Assembly (NCBI GenBank): GCA_023418505.1
Contig: JAEZZR010000012.1
Location: 62,001-126,000 of the forward strand
Source: Actinomycetes bacterium
GTDB taxonomy: Bacteria; Actinomycetota; Actinomycetes; Mycobacteriales; Mycobacteriaceae
Direction: 5' to 3'
Length of the DNA stretch: 64,000 nucleotides
Part shown: piece after piece, positions 26,515-35,634 of the stretch
Position numbering within the stretch: the stretch's first letter is position 1
How the letters are laid out: every line of letters begins with the position of its first letter
Notes under the pieces: generated by a model
Seen by the model: only the letters and a program-made list of their open reading frames with translations
Databases searched by the model: none
Told to the model about the DNA's origin: nothing
Program-made: the position numbers and the translations under genes

Positions 26515-26563
26515 AAACCCGCCGGATTCGGCTTCCAAATTGGAAGCTCATCCTGGCGGGTTT
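26515..26563 (-). terminator. Intrinsic terminator of groEL
   Basis: AAACCCGCC (26515-26523) pairs with GGCGGGTTT (26555-26563), with an inner TTCCAA/TTGGAA stem. On the minus strand the stem is followed by a run of T (TTTTTCTG). It lies 44 bp after the groEL stop. Confidence 0.85.
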
Positions 26564-26606
26564 CAAGCTAAAAGCTAGCGTTTTACAGCTGCGATTAGGC
26601 GCGAAC

Positions 26607-28232
26607 TTAGAAGCCCATGCCACCCATCTCGTCGCCACCTGGCATTGCAGGAGCAGCAGGCTCTGGCTTGTCTGCCACTACAGCTTCGGTGGTCAAGAAC
26701 AAAGCTGCGATGGAAGCAGCATTCTGCAGTGCAGAGCGCGTAACCTTCACTGGGTCGTTAATACCAGCATCCATCAAGTTGACGTATTCGCCGGTAGCAG
26801 CGTTCAGGCCTTCACCCAAAGGCAGGTTAGCAACCTTTTCAGCCACCACACCTGGCTCCAGGCCAGAGTTCAAAGCAATCTGCTTCAAAGGCGCTGCCAA
26901 AGCAGAGCGGACAATGCGGACGCCCGTTGCTTCGTCGCCTTCCAGGCCCAGCTCGTCGTCAAGCACATGAGCAACCTGCAGCAGCGCAGAACCGCCACCA
27001 GCAACGATGCCCTCTTCCACAGCTGCCTTAGCGTTGCGGACAGCGTCCTCGATGCGGTGCTTGCGTTCCTTCAGCTCAACCTCGGTAGCAGCACCTGCCT
27101 TGATCACGGCAACGCCGCCGGCGAGCTTAGCCAGGCGCTCCTGGAGCTTCTCGCGGTCGTAATCGGAATCGGAGTTGTCGATCTCAGCGCGGATCTGCTT
27201 GACGCGACCTTCAATAGCGGAAGCTTCGCCAGCGCCTTCCACGATGGTGGTCTCGTCCTTGGTGATCACAACCTTGCGGGCGCGACCCAGCAGTGGCAGA
27301 TCAGCGGTCTCGAGCGACAGGCCAACCTCTTCAGAGATAACCTGGCCGCCGGTCAAGATTGCCATGTCCTGCAACATCGCCTTACGACGATCGCCGAAGC
27401 CTGGAGCCTTTACTGCAACAGATTTGAAGGTGCCGCGAATCTTGTTTACTACCAGGGTAGATAGTGCTTCGCCTTCGACATCTTCAGCGATGATCAGCAG
27501 TGGCTTGCCGGACTGCATGACCTTCTCCAGCAGTGGCAGCAGATCCTTGATGTTCGAGATCTTTGCCGAAACCAGCAGGATGTATGGATCTTCCAGAACA
27601 GCTTCCTGGCGCTCCATATCGGTAGCGAAGTAACCGGAGATGTAGCCCTTGTCGAAGCGCATACCCTCGGTCATCTCCAAGTCGAGGCCGAAAGTGTTGG
27701 CCTCTTCTACGGTGATAACACCTTCCTTGCCCACCTTGTCCATAGCGGTAGCGATCAGCTCACCGATAGCTGGATCGCCTGCGGAAATACCAGCGGTAGC
27801 AGCGATCTGCTCCTTGGTTTCAATTTCCTTAGCGGAATCCAGTAGCTTCTCGGTCACAGCCTTGGTAGCTGCTTCGATGCCGCGCTTGATGCCCATTGGG
27901 TTGGAACCTGCAGCAACGTTGCGCAGACCCTCAGATACCAGTGCCTGTGCCAGTACGGTTGCGGTGGTGGTGCCGTCGCCAGCGACGTCGTCAGTCTTCT
28001 TGGCAACTTCCTTAACCAGCTCGGCGCCGATCTTTTCGTTAGGCTCTTCCAGCTCGATCTCACGAGCGATAGAAACACCGTCGTTGGTAATCAAAGGAGC
28101 GCCCCACTTGCGCTCTAGGACTACGTTGCGACCCTTAGGCCCCAGGGTTACCTTTACAGCGTCAGCCAGAGTGTTGAGGCCAGTCTCTAGGCCACGACGT
28201 GCCTCTTCGTCGAATGCAATGATCTTTGCCAT
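26607..28232 (-). CDS. groEL: 60-kDa chaperonin GroEL (Hsp65)
   Basis: GroEL forms double rings that fold proteins with ATP. The 541-residue protein has all family hallmarks: LGPKGRNVVLERKWG near residue 28, VAGDGTTTATVLAQ near 84, the AAVEEGIVAGGG signature near 402 and the short Gly/Met tail MGGMGF. The start is ATG 28232 behind GGAGG on the minus strand; the 17 residues added by an upstream start are not part of the family. No groES lies next to it, so this is the stand-alone copy found in actinobacteria (often called groEL2). Two CIRCE-type operators upstream point to HrcA repression and heat induction. Confidence 0.96.
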   Translation of the reverse strand: MAKIIAFDEEARRGLETGLNTLADAVKVTLGPKGRNVVLERKWGAPLITNDGVSIAREIELEEPNEKIGAELVKEVAKKTDDVAGDGTTTATVLAQALVSEGLRNVAAGSNPMGIKRGIEAATKAVTEKLLDSAKEIETKEQIAATAGISAGDPAIGELIATAMDKVGKEGVITVEEANTFGLDLEMTEGMRFDKGYISGYFATDMERQEAVLEDPYILLVSAKISNIKDLLPLLEKVMQSGKPLLIIAEDVEGEALSTLVVNKIRGTFKSVAVKAPGFGDRRKAMLQDMAILTGGQVISEEVGLSLETADLPLLGRARKVVITKDETTIVEGAGEASAIEGRVKQIRAEIDNSDSDYDREKLQERLAKLAGGVAVIKAGAATEVELKERKHRIEDAVRNAKAAVEEGIVAGGGSALLQVAHVLDDELGLEGDEATGVRIVRSALAAPLKQIALNSGLEPGVVAEKVANLPLGEGLNAATGEYVNLMDAGINDPVKVTRSALQNAASIAALFLTTEAVVADKPEPAAPAMPGGDEMGGMGF

Positions 28233-28359
28233 GAGGCTTACGATCCTCCATAAATATGACGACACTTTTCTGGAGTCGCCCAAGCGCCCGCGACGGCAGC
28301 GAACACAGGAAGTGTCACCCGTATTCTCACCTGAGTCGACCTTGTCTGAATGAATTTAT

Positions 28360-28386
28360 CTAGCACTCCCTATGTGGAAGTGCTAA
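28360..28386. promoter_or_regulatory. CIRCE operator 1 (HrcA site) of groEL
   Basis: CTAGCACTC, nine bases, AAGTGCTAA: this matches the CIRCE inverted repeat TTAGCACTC-N9-GAGTGCTAA at 16 of 18 arm positions. It lies 128 bp before the groEL start. Confidence 0.88.
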
Positions 28387-28394
28387 CCACGTTT

Positions 28395-28421
28395 CTAGCA
28401 CTCGAGGCACACGAGTGCAAG
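28395..28421. promoter_or_regulatory. CIRCE operator 2 (HrcA site) of groEL
   Basis: CTAGCACTC, nine bases, GAGTGCAAG matches CIRCE at 15 of 18 arm positions. It begins 35 bp after the start of the first copy. The HrcA gene is not in this window. Confidence 0.82.
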
Positions 28422-28480
28422 AAGCAGGCATCGCCCTGGTGCCGCGAAAGCCGAGCCCCTACAGCCGCCAGAGCCGAACC

Positions 28481-29887
28481 CTACAGCCGCGCGATCGGCC
28501 CATCCACCGCCGGCGGATTCACACAACTAGTAGGAATCGTGGCCGCAGAGCACACCGCCGGGCGATTCACGGGCACATACCCTTCCGCCACGCCACCACC
28601 GCTGATCACCGAAGCATAAGCAGGAACGCCGCTGGTGGGCTTCCGGGTTAGCGCCGGATCAGACAGAATATCGACCTGGTACAGCCCGAAGCGCGCGGAG
28701 TAATCACCCCACTCGTAGTTATCCGTAATCGACCACGCGTTGTAGCCCATCACCGGATACCCATCGGCCACGGCGCGTTGAATCCAGAAGATGGTGTCGG
28801 TGATGAAATCGCCGCGCTCGGCGCCATCTTCGCGCACGCCATCTTTAGTAGGCATGCCGTTTTCCACAATATATATAGGCAATCCCGGGAAGCTGGCCGC
28901 AAAGTGGCGAATCGCCTCGTAGATCCCATCCGGCTGCGGACGCACCTTCGCAAAATCCGCGCTCGCCGCATGAATCGCAGAAATATTGTCCGCACTCAAG
29001 CCGTAGTAGTAATCGATGCCCACATAATCCAAGTAATCGGCAATTCGATCCAAGAACACCCGATCCGCCAATCCGGTCACTGCAGGCAAGAAAGCTTCAT
29101 TCGCCGTGACCATCGCATTCGGATTCGCCGCATGCGCTGCCTGGTAGCCCAGCTTGTGGGCTTCGGCCACGTTCGTGGTGAACGTCAGCATATCGGTGGC
29201 TTTGATCTGGCCGATCTCTACTTCGTGGCCAAAGAACACCAGCGGCTCATTGAAGGTCACCCACATGGTGTCGCCATCACCGCCAGGTACATTGCCACCA
29301 CGCGGCTCGCCCCACCGCGAGGTAATCAGCTGCGCGAAATCGCCGAATTGCGCCACGGCCTCTTCGGTCATGAAGCCACCGCGATCCTGCAACCAACCGG
29401 GGTAGACATAGTGCACCATCGTGATCATCGGACGCATCCCGTGGGCACGAATCGTGGCGATGATGTCGTCGTAATGCGCCAGCGCTTCCTCGTCCCAAAC
29501 GTCGGGCTGCGGTTCAATGCGCGCCCATTCCACGCTGATGCGGTAGGTGTTCACGCCCATCGCCGCAGCATTGGCAATATCTTCCGGGTAGCGATTCCAG
29601 AAATCGACCGCATCATTAACGGGATCGACCTTATCGCCATCCTGATTCGCCTCGACGTAGCGCAACCAGTTCGAATCCGGGTTGGAGCCCTCCACCTGGA
29701 ACCCCGACGACGCCACTCCCCAATGGAAGTTGCTCATCGTCGCCTGCGCATCGGGTGGGTTTGCGGGATTGCTTGCGACGTTCGCGTGCGCTTGGGTCGG
29801 AGCGCTGACGACGAATACCGCCGTCGCAGCGAGAATCGCCAGCACGCTAATGGCGAAACTCTTTATTGCCGTTATTTTTATACTCAT
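28481..29887 (-). CDS. Secreted glycoside hydrolase family 1 (beta-glucosidase-like)
   Basis: GH1 enzymes cleave beta-glycosides with retention. The catalytic acid/base lies in TFNEP (residues 211-215) and the nucleophile in VENG (341-344); DGYPVMGYNAWSITDNYEW and the sugar-binding WGVASSGFQVEG are also present. The N-terminus is a classical Sec signal peptide: KITAIKS, a hydrophobic core of about 20 residues and an AHA-like cleavage site near residue 35. GH1 proteins are usually cytoplasmic, so export is uncommon. The C-terminal 50 residues beyond the barrel contain two cysteines. The gene stands alone; no sugar transporter or PTS gene is nearby. A possible target is a host or plant glycoside or an envelope glycolipid, but that is speculation. 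Confidence 0.83.
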   Translation of the reverse strand: MSIKITAIKSFAISVLAILAATAVFVVSAPTQAHANVASNPANPPDAQATMSNFHWGVASSGFQVEGSNPDSNWLRYVEANQDGDKVDPVNDAVDFWNRYPEDIANAAAMGVNTYRISVEWARIEPQPDVWDEEALAHYDDIIATIRAHGMRPMITMVHYVYPGWLQDRGGFMTEEAVAQFGDFAQLITSRWGEPRGGNVPGGDGDTMWVTFNEPLVFFGHEVEIGQIKATDMLTFTTNVAEAHKLGYQAAHAANPNAMVTANEAFLPAVTGLADRVFLDRIADYLDYVGIDYYYGLSADNISAIHAASADFAKVRPQPDGIYEAIRHFAASFPGLPIYIVENGMPTKDGVREDGAERGDFITDTIFWIQRAVADGYPVMGYNAWSITDNYEWGDYSARFGLYQVDILSDPALTRKPTSGVPAYASVISGGGVAEGYVPVNRPAVCSAATIPTSCVNPPAVDGPIARL

Positions 29888-29943
29888 ATAGCTATATTAA
29901 GAAATCTTAACGTCGTTTAGGGTGATTTCAGGGCACTTGCTCC

Positions 29944-29949
29944 TACACT
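29944..29949 (+). promoter_or_regulatory. -10 box ahead of the M20 dipeptidase gene
   Basis: TACACT is followed by eight bases and the ATG at 29958, which suggests a leaderless or very short-leader transcript. GGAGAG inside the spacer could also serve as a ribosome site of a longer transcript, so the case is open. Confidence 0.4.
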
Positions 29950-29957
29950 GGAGAGCT

Positions 29958-31367
29958 ATGACTGAAACCAAGACCATCCCCGAAGCACTCACCTCTGCGG
30001 TACGCGACCACGTAGCCGCAGATAAAGAGACCATTAAGTCCCAGCTGGCCACGATGATTAGCTACCCATCGGTCCATGGCACCGAAGAAACTCAGCAGGC
30101 GTGCGCCGATACCGCCCAAGCAGTGGCCGATATGTTCGCCGAAGTAGGCGTGGAATTGCAACAGCATCACACTGTCGATGGCTCGATTTCACTCACCGGC
30201 ACTATCGAAGGCACCAACCCAGAGGCCGATGACCACCGCACGGTGCTGCTGTACTCGCACTACGATGTGCAGCCGGCTGGCGACCTGGAGGCTTGGGAAT
30301 CGGATCCTTGGACTCTCGAGGAACGCGATGGCCGCTACTACGGCCGTGGTGCCGCGGACTGCAAAGGCAATGTTGCCATGCACCTGGCCGCCCTGCGCGC
30401 TTTGAATAGCTTGCGGGAAAGCGGCACCGTCGACAAGCTTCCTACTATCAAAATCCTGGTAGAAGGCTCGGAGGAACGCGGCTCGGCCGGCTTGAGCAAC
30501 CTTTTGAAGACCCAGCCCGAGCTTTTCCAGGCCGACGTCATTCTGATTGCCGATGTGGGCAACGCTGCCGTCGGCCAGCCTACCCTGGTCACCACTCTGC
30601 GCGGCAGTGCGGACCTGGACGTCACCGTGAGCACCCTAAAGCGCCCAGTACACTCCGGCATGTTTGGTGGCGCTGCCCCGGACGCACTGGCAGCACTGAT
30701 CCGCATTTTGGATTCGCTGCGCGACGACACCGGCACCACCGTGGTTGACGGCCTGGATTGCTCGCAGCGCTGGACGGGTTTGCCTTACGACGATGCCACC
30801 TTCCGCTCGGACGCAGCTGTACTCGACGGAGTGGAATTGCTCTCCGAAGCAGAGGGTGCTGAAGCGTCGGTAGCTGACCTGACCTGGGCCCGACCTGCCC
30901 TGACGGTGACCGGCATCGACTGCCCACCTGCCACCAACGCAATCAACGCCATTCCCGCCACCGCGATGGCACACCTGAACTTGCGCGTCCCGGCGGGCAT
31001 CGACCCCGTGGAAGCGCAAGATGCACTGGAAGCACACGTGAAAGCGCATGCGCCGTGGAATGTGCAGGTAGATATTAAGCGTGACGACGTAGCACACCCC
31101 TTCGGTGCCAACGTTGAGGGCGCGGTGGTACAGCACGTCGCGGCGTCGCTCGCTGCAGCGTATGGCAAAGAAACCGTATCCATGGGCGAAGGTGCCTCGA
31201 TTCCGTTGTGCGCGGAACTACTCGAAGCTGTGCCAGGGGCCGATATTGCGCTGTACGGCGTGGAAGAACCGCTGTGCGCAATCCACTCGCCAAATGAATC
31301 GGTTGATGCAGGTGAAATCCGCGATATTGCAGTCGCCGAAGCACTTTTCCTGGCAACTATTTTATAA
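29958..31367 (+). CDS. M20-family metallopeptidase (dipeptidase)
   Basis: The 469-residue protein is a two-zinc aminoacyl-peptide hydrolase. The first metal motif is YSHYDVQPA near residue 95, followed by YYGRGAADCKG near 130 with the bridging aspartate, the catalytic glutamate pair in VEGSEERGS near 165 and ADVGNA near 197. The dimerisation domain follows, with VHSGMFGGAAPDA near 232, and the final metal histidine sits in AIHSPNE near residue 448. The arrangement is that of the CNDP/carnosinase-like branch. The start is ATG 29958; 12 extra upstream codons have no support. It is divergent from the GH1 gene, whose signal peptide begins 70 bp away. Confidence 0.88.
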   Translation: MTETKTIPEALTSAVRDHVAADKETIKSQLATMISYPSVHGTEETQQACADTAQAVADMFAEVGVELQQHHTVDGSISLTGTIEGTNPEADDHRTVLLYSHYDVQPAGDLEAWESDPWTLEERDGRYYGRGAADCKGNVAMHLAALRALNSLRESGTVDKLPTIKILVEGSEERGSAGLSNLLKTQPELFQADVILIADVGNAAVGQPTLVTTLRGSADLDVTVSTLKRPVHSGMFGGAAPDALAALIRILDSLRDDTGTTVVDGLDCSQRWTGLPYDDATFRSDAAVLDGVELLSEAEGAEASVADLTWARPALTVTGIDCPPATNAINAIPATAMAHLNLRVPAGIDPVEAQDALEAHVKAHAPWNVQVDIKRDDVAHPFGANVEGAVVQHVAASLAAAYGKETVSMGEGASIPLCAELLEAVPGADIALYGVEEPLCAIHSPNESVDAGEIRDIAVAEALFLATIL

Positions 31368-31412
31368 AACCATTTGCATCGTCCTGTGACGTGCGTTACA
31401 GTCGAACGCACT

Positions 31413-31469
31413 ATGCAGAATCTAAAGCGAGTAGCCAAGGCCATGAGCCCCGGTGGAGGAACAGACTGA
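31413..31469 (+). CDS. Possible 18-residue leader peptide
   Basis: ATG at 31413 opens the peptide MQNLKRVAKAMSPGGGTD, with a TGA at 31467-31469. A hairpin begins within its last codons and its stop codon lies in the loop. A TACAGT box lies ten bases upstream. The peptide has one Leu codon only, so it is not a classical leucine attenuator. Whether it is translated cannot be told from sequence. Confidence 0.35.
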   Translation: MQNLKRVAKAMSPGGGTD

Positions 31470-31484
31470 CCCCTCCACACGGGG
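31448..31484 (+). promoter_or_regulatory. Hairpin overlapping the leader peptide, upstream of the LeuA-domain-like gene
   Basis: GTGGAGG (31453-31459) pairs with CCTCCAC (31472-31478), and the outer CCCC (31448-31451) with GGGG (31481-31484). No T-run follows, so it is not a simple terminator. Its overlap with a short ORF suggests translation-coupled control. Confidence 0.4.
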
Positions 31485-31561
31485 TCTCTGGCCGCAACCG
31501 CCGCCGCACACCAGGTTGGTCCACCTAACACCGTTTCACTTCGACACGAAGGATCAACAAG

Positions 31562-32170
31562 ATGTTGCATCGCACTCGCACAACCACCCGCACCTATCGG
31601 GAGGGTGAATCTGGAAACTCTGGTTCTGGCTCCTCCAATTTCGGTGAATCTGAATCGCAAGAGCCTGGCCACCAGCAGCCTTTAACTCAAATCTTTTCCG
31701 AAGATCCTTTCCGGGCTCGTTTCGGCCATCGCCTGCCACGGGGTTTACGCGAAGAAGCTCGCGGGATGTCCTGGAACAACTTCGTGCGTCGCTACAATCC
31801 AGCTAGCCAGAACGTCAATCACGGTGGCAGCACCTTGGCGTTGCGCAACTTCACCAGCCAGCGCGGGCGCGCAGGCCGCAACTTCTACCAAGCAGACCTT
31901 GTTTTAGGCATTGGATCCGGGCAGGAAACCCACCGTTCGATTCAGGTGGAAGCAATGGGGTCGGTCTCTGCAATTACGAACATGCTGGCTGATTCTGGCT
32001 ACCGCGTAGAGATCATCGAATTCCACCAGTTCGAAATCTTTGAAGCAACGGTCACTTTCCTCTACACCAGCCACAACCACCGCAAGGTGTGGACGCTTGG
32101 CTTCGGCCAAACCTCTGATGGCTCGATCATCAATGCGATGGTCAGCGCTGCACACCGGCTGCACCACTAG
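31562..32170 (+). CDS. Stand-alone LeuA-regulatory-domain-like protein
   Basis: The 202-residue protein begins with about 50 Ser/Gly/Glu-rich, probably disordered residues. From about residue 110 it resembles the C-terminal leucine-binding domain of 2-isopropylmalate synthase: a strand QADLVLGIGSGQETHRSIQVE, a helix with SAITNMLADSGYRVEII, a long strand and helix pair, and the end KVWTLGFG followed by NAMVSAAHRL, which parallels the WGVG and VSAVNR segments of LeuA. No TIM-barrel catalytic domain is present, so it cannot make isopropylmalate. It may sense a branched-chain metabolite or pair with LeuA; that is inference. The ATG at 31562 follows a GAAGGATC ribosome site. Confidence 0.55.
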   Translation: MLHRTRTTTRTYREGESGNSGSGSSNFGESESQEPGHQQPLTQIFSEDPFRARFGHRLPRGLREEARGMSWNNFVRRYNPASQNVNHGGSTLALRNFTSQRGRAGRNFYQADLVLGIGSGQETHRSIQVEAMGSVSAITNMLADSGYRVEIIEFHQFEIFEATVTFLYTSHNHRKVWTLGFGQTSDGSIINAMVSAAHRLHH

Positions 32171-32230
32171 GTACTGCTTTCCTGGGCGCTTTGTTGCACA
32201 GGTACAGCTACTCAAGGCAAGATAAGTATC

Positions 32231-35131
32231 GTGACTGTAATTTTGTGCCTGCTGTTTGCTATCGCGCTAATAGCGCCACGCTTGGTGCTGTGGCTGGGCA
32301 CAAAAGCTTTCTACCTCCTGGCACTACCCGTAGCTGGTGGTGCTGCCTGGACGATTAATGCCACAGTCAAACAAGCTACGGGCACGTTAGAACATGCTCC
32401 CGTCGAGCATTACAGCTGGATGCCGGCTGCCCACTTGGATCTCACCTTTCGATTGGGGCCATTAGAGGCACTCTTCGGCAGCTTGGTGCTTACCGTCGGC
32501 ACGCTCATCCTGATCTATTGCGCAGGCTATTTCCATAATCCCCCGCCGGGCAGAGGCAGGCGCCTAGCGACGTTTTCCGCGCAAATGATGCTGTTTACGG
32601 CGGCGATGTATGGCCTCGTGGTAAGCGACAACATCCTGCTGATGTACGTGTTCTGGGAATTGACCTCGGTGCTGTCGTTCCTGCTGGTGGGGTATTACGC
32701 CGAGCGAGCGTCCTCCCGGCGCGCCGCTAGCCAAGCGCTACTAGTCACGGCATTCGGCGGTCTGATCATGCTGATCGGCCTGATCGCGATGGGTGCGACT
32801 ACGGGATACTGGACGTTCTCGGAGCTGACCGCACCTGGTGCGATTGCGCCGGAACAGTTGAACTCCACGGCAGTGCGGATTGCTGTGGTGCTGCTGATTA
32901 TTGGTGCGCTGACGAAATCGGCCATTGCACCGTTTCACTTCTGGTTGCCCGGCGCGATGGCAGCGCCAACTCCGGTATCGGCGTTCTTGCACTCGGCAGC
33001 CATGGTTAAGGCGGGCATCTTCCTGGTTACGCGCCTTTCGCCGACATTTTCTGCTGCCGAGACCTGGCACTTAACGATCATTCCACTTGGCCTGGTCACC
33101 ATGGTGATGGGTGCGTGGATGGCATTGCGCCAACGCGATCTGAAGCTGATCTTGGCTTACGGCACCGTGTCGCAGCTGGGCTTCATTATGACCGTGGCAG
33201 CCATCGGCACCCAGGCTACCCTGCTGGCAGCACTGGCACTGACCTTCGGCCATGCAATGTTCAAAGCCACGCTGTTTATGGTTGCCGGGGCGATCGACCA
33301 CACCACTGGCACCCGCGACGTGTGTCAGCTCTCTGGTCTGGGCCGCCGGGCACCGCAGCTGCTGATCATTGCCACCCTGGCTGGCGCCTCTATGGCAGGG
33401 GTGCCACCCCTATTCGGCTTTGTGGCGAAGGAAGCTGCCCTCGACGCTGTGCTGGAAGCTGATCCTCTGCGTGGTATGCCCGGTGTCTTTACCGCCACAG
33501 GCTTGGTATTGGGCTCGATCCTCACTGTGGCCTACACCTTATATTTACTGACTGCGACATTCCGGACGAAGCCCACCGATCACACCTCGGGCGGTGGCAT
33601 CTCGGATGCCGTCGACAATATGGATAAGCCCAGCCCCGCGATGCTGCTACCCGCCTGGCTGCTGGCTCTAGCTGGTGTGGTCACCGGGCTCGTACCGAAG
33701 ATTTACGACACAGTCTTTGCCCCCGCACTTCCCGTAGCTGCAGCTGGCAACGAAGACGCCTACTTAAGCCTCTGGCATGGCTGGACGGTTCCGCTGCTGC
33801 TCACTGCGATCATTCTGCTGTCTGGTTTGATACTGCACTGGCAGCGCAACCTGGTCAAGCAATTACACTTCGATCAGCCAGCCCTGGGCAATGCCGATAC
33901 TGCGTTTGAAATGATTCTGCGCTACCTGCGTCGCCTAGCGCTCACTGTCACCGCAATTACCCAGCGCGGTTCACTGCCATTTACCGAAGCCATCATTTTG
34001 CTGGTGCTCATTGTGCTGCCACTTGGCGCACTGCTGGCCGGCCAGCAAGACGAACTGCGCATGGAAATCTGGGATAGCGCCCCGCAAGGAGCTGCTGCCC
34101 TGGTGATCATCATTGCGGCACTGGCAGCAACGCGCGTGCGCAATCGACTCTCCGGCGTGATCCTAGTCGGCCTTACTGGCTACGGCCTGGCCATTGTGTT
34201 CGCACTCTACGGGGCGCCCGACCTGGCACTCACCCAGCTGTTGGTGGAAACCATCGTGGTGGTGTTCTTCATGCTGATCTTGCGCACCTTGCCACCGCGC
34301 ACCGCTTCCAATGGCGATCGCCTGATCCGGGCGCGCGCGTGGCTGGCCGTAGCAGTGGGCATCACCGTAGCCACCGTGGGAGCCTTTGCCATGGCCGCCC
34401 GCCACGGTGCACCCGCATCGGATCCGATTCCAGAGCTCGCCCGCGATATTGGCCACGGTTCCAATGCCGTAAACGTGCTGCTGGTGGACATTCGTGCCTG
34501 GGATACCTTCGGCGAAGTTAGCGTGCTGGTGATTGTGGCCGTGGGCATCACTTCCCTGGTGTTCCGTACTCACTCGATGTACGCCACCGAAGGCCTGCGT
34601 GCTGCCCGCCAAGCTCAACGCGCCGGCAACCCACGTTGGCTGACCACCACCCCGCTGCTAGAAAATCACCCTGAGCCCGAAAAGGCACCACCGCTGATGG
34701 TGCAGGTGGCTACGCGGTTCCTGTTCCCCGCCATGCTGGTAGTTGCGGCGTATCTGTTCTTTGCCGGCCACAATGCACCCGGTGGTGGCTTTGCTGCCGG
34801 ATTAGTGACGTCGTTAGCCATCACCCTGCGCTACCTCGCCGGCGGACGTTTCGAACTGCTCAAAACTGTGCCCATCCCGTACGAACGTCTACTGGGGCTC
34901 GGCCTAGTACTGGCACTGATCGCCGTGGTGACACCAATGTTCTTCCAACGCCCGCCGCTGTCCAGCGACTACGTGGAATACACCGTGCCAGGGCTCGGCG
35001 AGGTCGCGCTGGTCTCCCCACTAATTTTCGACCTAGGAGTGTTCTTCATCGTTGTAGGCACGATTACCTCGATCCTGCGCAGCTTGGGAAGCCGCATTGA
35101 CGTCGAAGAAGGGGCTGTGGCACAGAAATGA
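32231..35131 (+). CDS. mrpA: Mrp-type Na+/H+ antiporter subunit A, with MrpB-like C-terminus
   Basis: MrpA is the large proton-translocating subunit of the multi-subunit Mrp/Mnh antiporter, related to NuoL of complex I. The 966 residues contain the 14-helix core with the conserved MYVFWELTSVLSFLLVGYY near residue 138 and KSAIAPFHFWLPGAMAAPTP near 235, including key Lys and Glu positions. From about residue 600 on, additional helices carry the MrpB-like region (GAPDLALTQLLVET near 660; FLFFAGHNAPGGGFAAGL near 840, part of the MnhB-type domain), so A and B are fused, as in other actinobacteria. The start is GTG 32231. The stop overlaps the next ATG (ATGA), the first of four coupled junctions in the operon. 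Confidence 0.93.
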   Translation: MTVILCLLFAIALIAPRLVLWLGTKAFYLLALPVAGGAAWTINATVKQATGTLEHAPVEHYSWMPAAHLDLTFRLGPLEALFGSLVLTVGTLILIYCAGYFHNPPPGRGRRLATFSAQMMLFTAAMYGLVVSDNILLMYVFWELTSVLSFLLVGYYAERASSRRAASQALLVTAFGGLIMLIGLIAMGATTGYWTFSELTAPGAIAPEQLNSTAVRIAVVLLIIGALTKSAIAPFHFWLPGAMAAPTPVSAFLHSAAMVKAGIFLVTRLSPTFSAAETWHLTIIPLGLVTMVMGAWMALRQRDLKLILAYGTVSQLGFIMTVAAIGTQATLLAALALTFGHAMFKATLFMVAGAIDHTTGTRDVCQLSGLGRRAPQLLIIATLAGASMAGVPPLFGFVAKEAALDAVLEADPLRGMPGVFTATGLVLGSILTVAYTLYLLTATFRTKPTDHTSGGGISDAVDNMDKPSPAMLLPAWLLALAGVVTGLVPKIYDTVFAPALPVAAAGNEDAYLSLWHGWTVPLLLTAIILLSGLILHWQRNLVKQLHFDQPALGNADTAFEMILRYLRRLALTVTAITQRGSLPFTEAIILLVLIVLPLGALLAGQQDELRMEIWDSAPQGAAALVIIIAALAATRVRNRLSGVILVGLTGYGLAIVFALYGAPDLALTQLLVETIVVVFFMLILRTLPPRTASNGDRLIRARAWLAVAVGITVATVGAFAMAARHGAPASDPIPELARDIGHGSNAVNVLLVDIRAWDTFGEVSVLVIVAVGITSLVFRTHSMYATEGLRAARQAQRAGNPRWLTTTPLLENHPEPEKAPPLMVQVATRFLFPAMLVVAAYLFFAGHNAPGGGFAAGLVTSLAITLRYLAGGRFELLKTVPIPYERLLGLGLVLALIAVVTPMFFQRPPLSSDYVEYTVPGLGEVALVSPLIFDLGVFFIVVGTITSILRSLGSRIDVEEGAVAQK

Positions 35132-35634
35132 TCATTAACTTCGCCCTGCTTGCCGCTGCTGCCGTGCTGGTGGCGTGCGGCGTGTTCCTGTTCCTCGATC
35201 GGGCGCTGACCCGCATGTTGATGGGCTTGCTGCTGATCGGCAACGGCATCAATCTGCTGATCATTATTGGTGGTTCGCCTCCTGGGGCGCCACCGATTTG
35301 GGGCCGTGGTTCCACGCAGTCGCCGGATTCCGCCGATCCGCTGCCGCAGGCGTTTGTGCTCACCGCGATTGTGATCATGATGGGCTTAACCGCGTACCTG
35401 TTGGCGCTGGTCTATCGGCAGCACCAATACCGGGTAGGCGATCAAGTGCCTGACGACGCCGAGGATAAATCCATCGCCCAACGCAAGGCAGATGATCCTT
35501 CGTCGGCCCCAGATCACGATCGTTCCGACGATCCAACTACCGGCCTGCCTACCGACGCCGGCGATCAGTTCGGCCCGCAAGGGTTCGAAAAGCCTGTCTC
35601 CCGGAAGCAAGCAGAAGGACGCAGCGATGATTAA
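35128..35634 (+). CDS. mrpC: Mrp antiporter subunit C
   Basis: MrpC is related to NuoK. The first 110 residues have three membrane helices, with LLIGNGINLLIIIGGS near residue 36 and the DPLPQAFVLTAIVIMMG block near residue 73 that is the family signature. The last 55 residues form a charged, Asp-rich cytoplasmic tail that is longer than in most homologues. The start at 35128 overlaps the mrpA stop by four bases, and the end overlaps the mrpD start by eight. Confidence 0.92.
   Translation: MIINFALLAAAAVLVACGVFLFLDRALTRMLMGLLLIGNGINLLIIIGGSPPGAPPIWGRGSTQSPDSADPLPQAFVLTAIVIMMGLTAYLLALVYRQHQYRVGDQVPDDAEDKSIAQRKADDPSSAPDHDRSDDPTTGLPTDAGDQFGPQGFEKPVSRKQAEGRSDD

Noticed and set aside
27649..28353. 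Long plus-strand ORF opposite groEL
   Set aside because: It is a shadow of the high-GC coding strand of groEL, Ser/Ala/Pro-rich and without family similarity. It also runs across both the groEL start and the upstream region.
28778..29920. 380-codon plus-strand ORF opposite the GH1 gene
   Set aside because: The GH1 frame has both catalytic motifs and a signal peptide. The antisense frame is Arg/His-rich and matches nothing.
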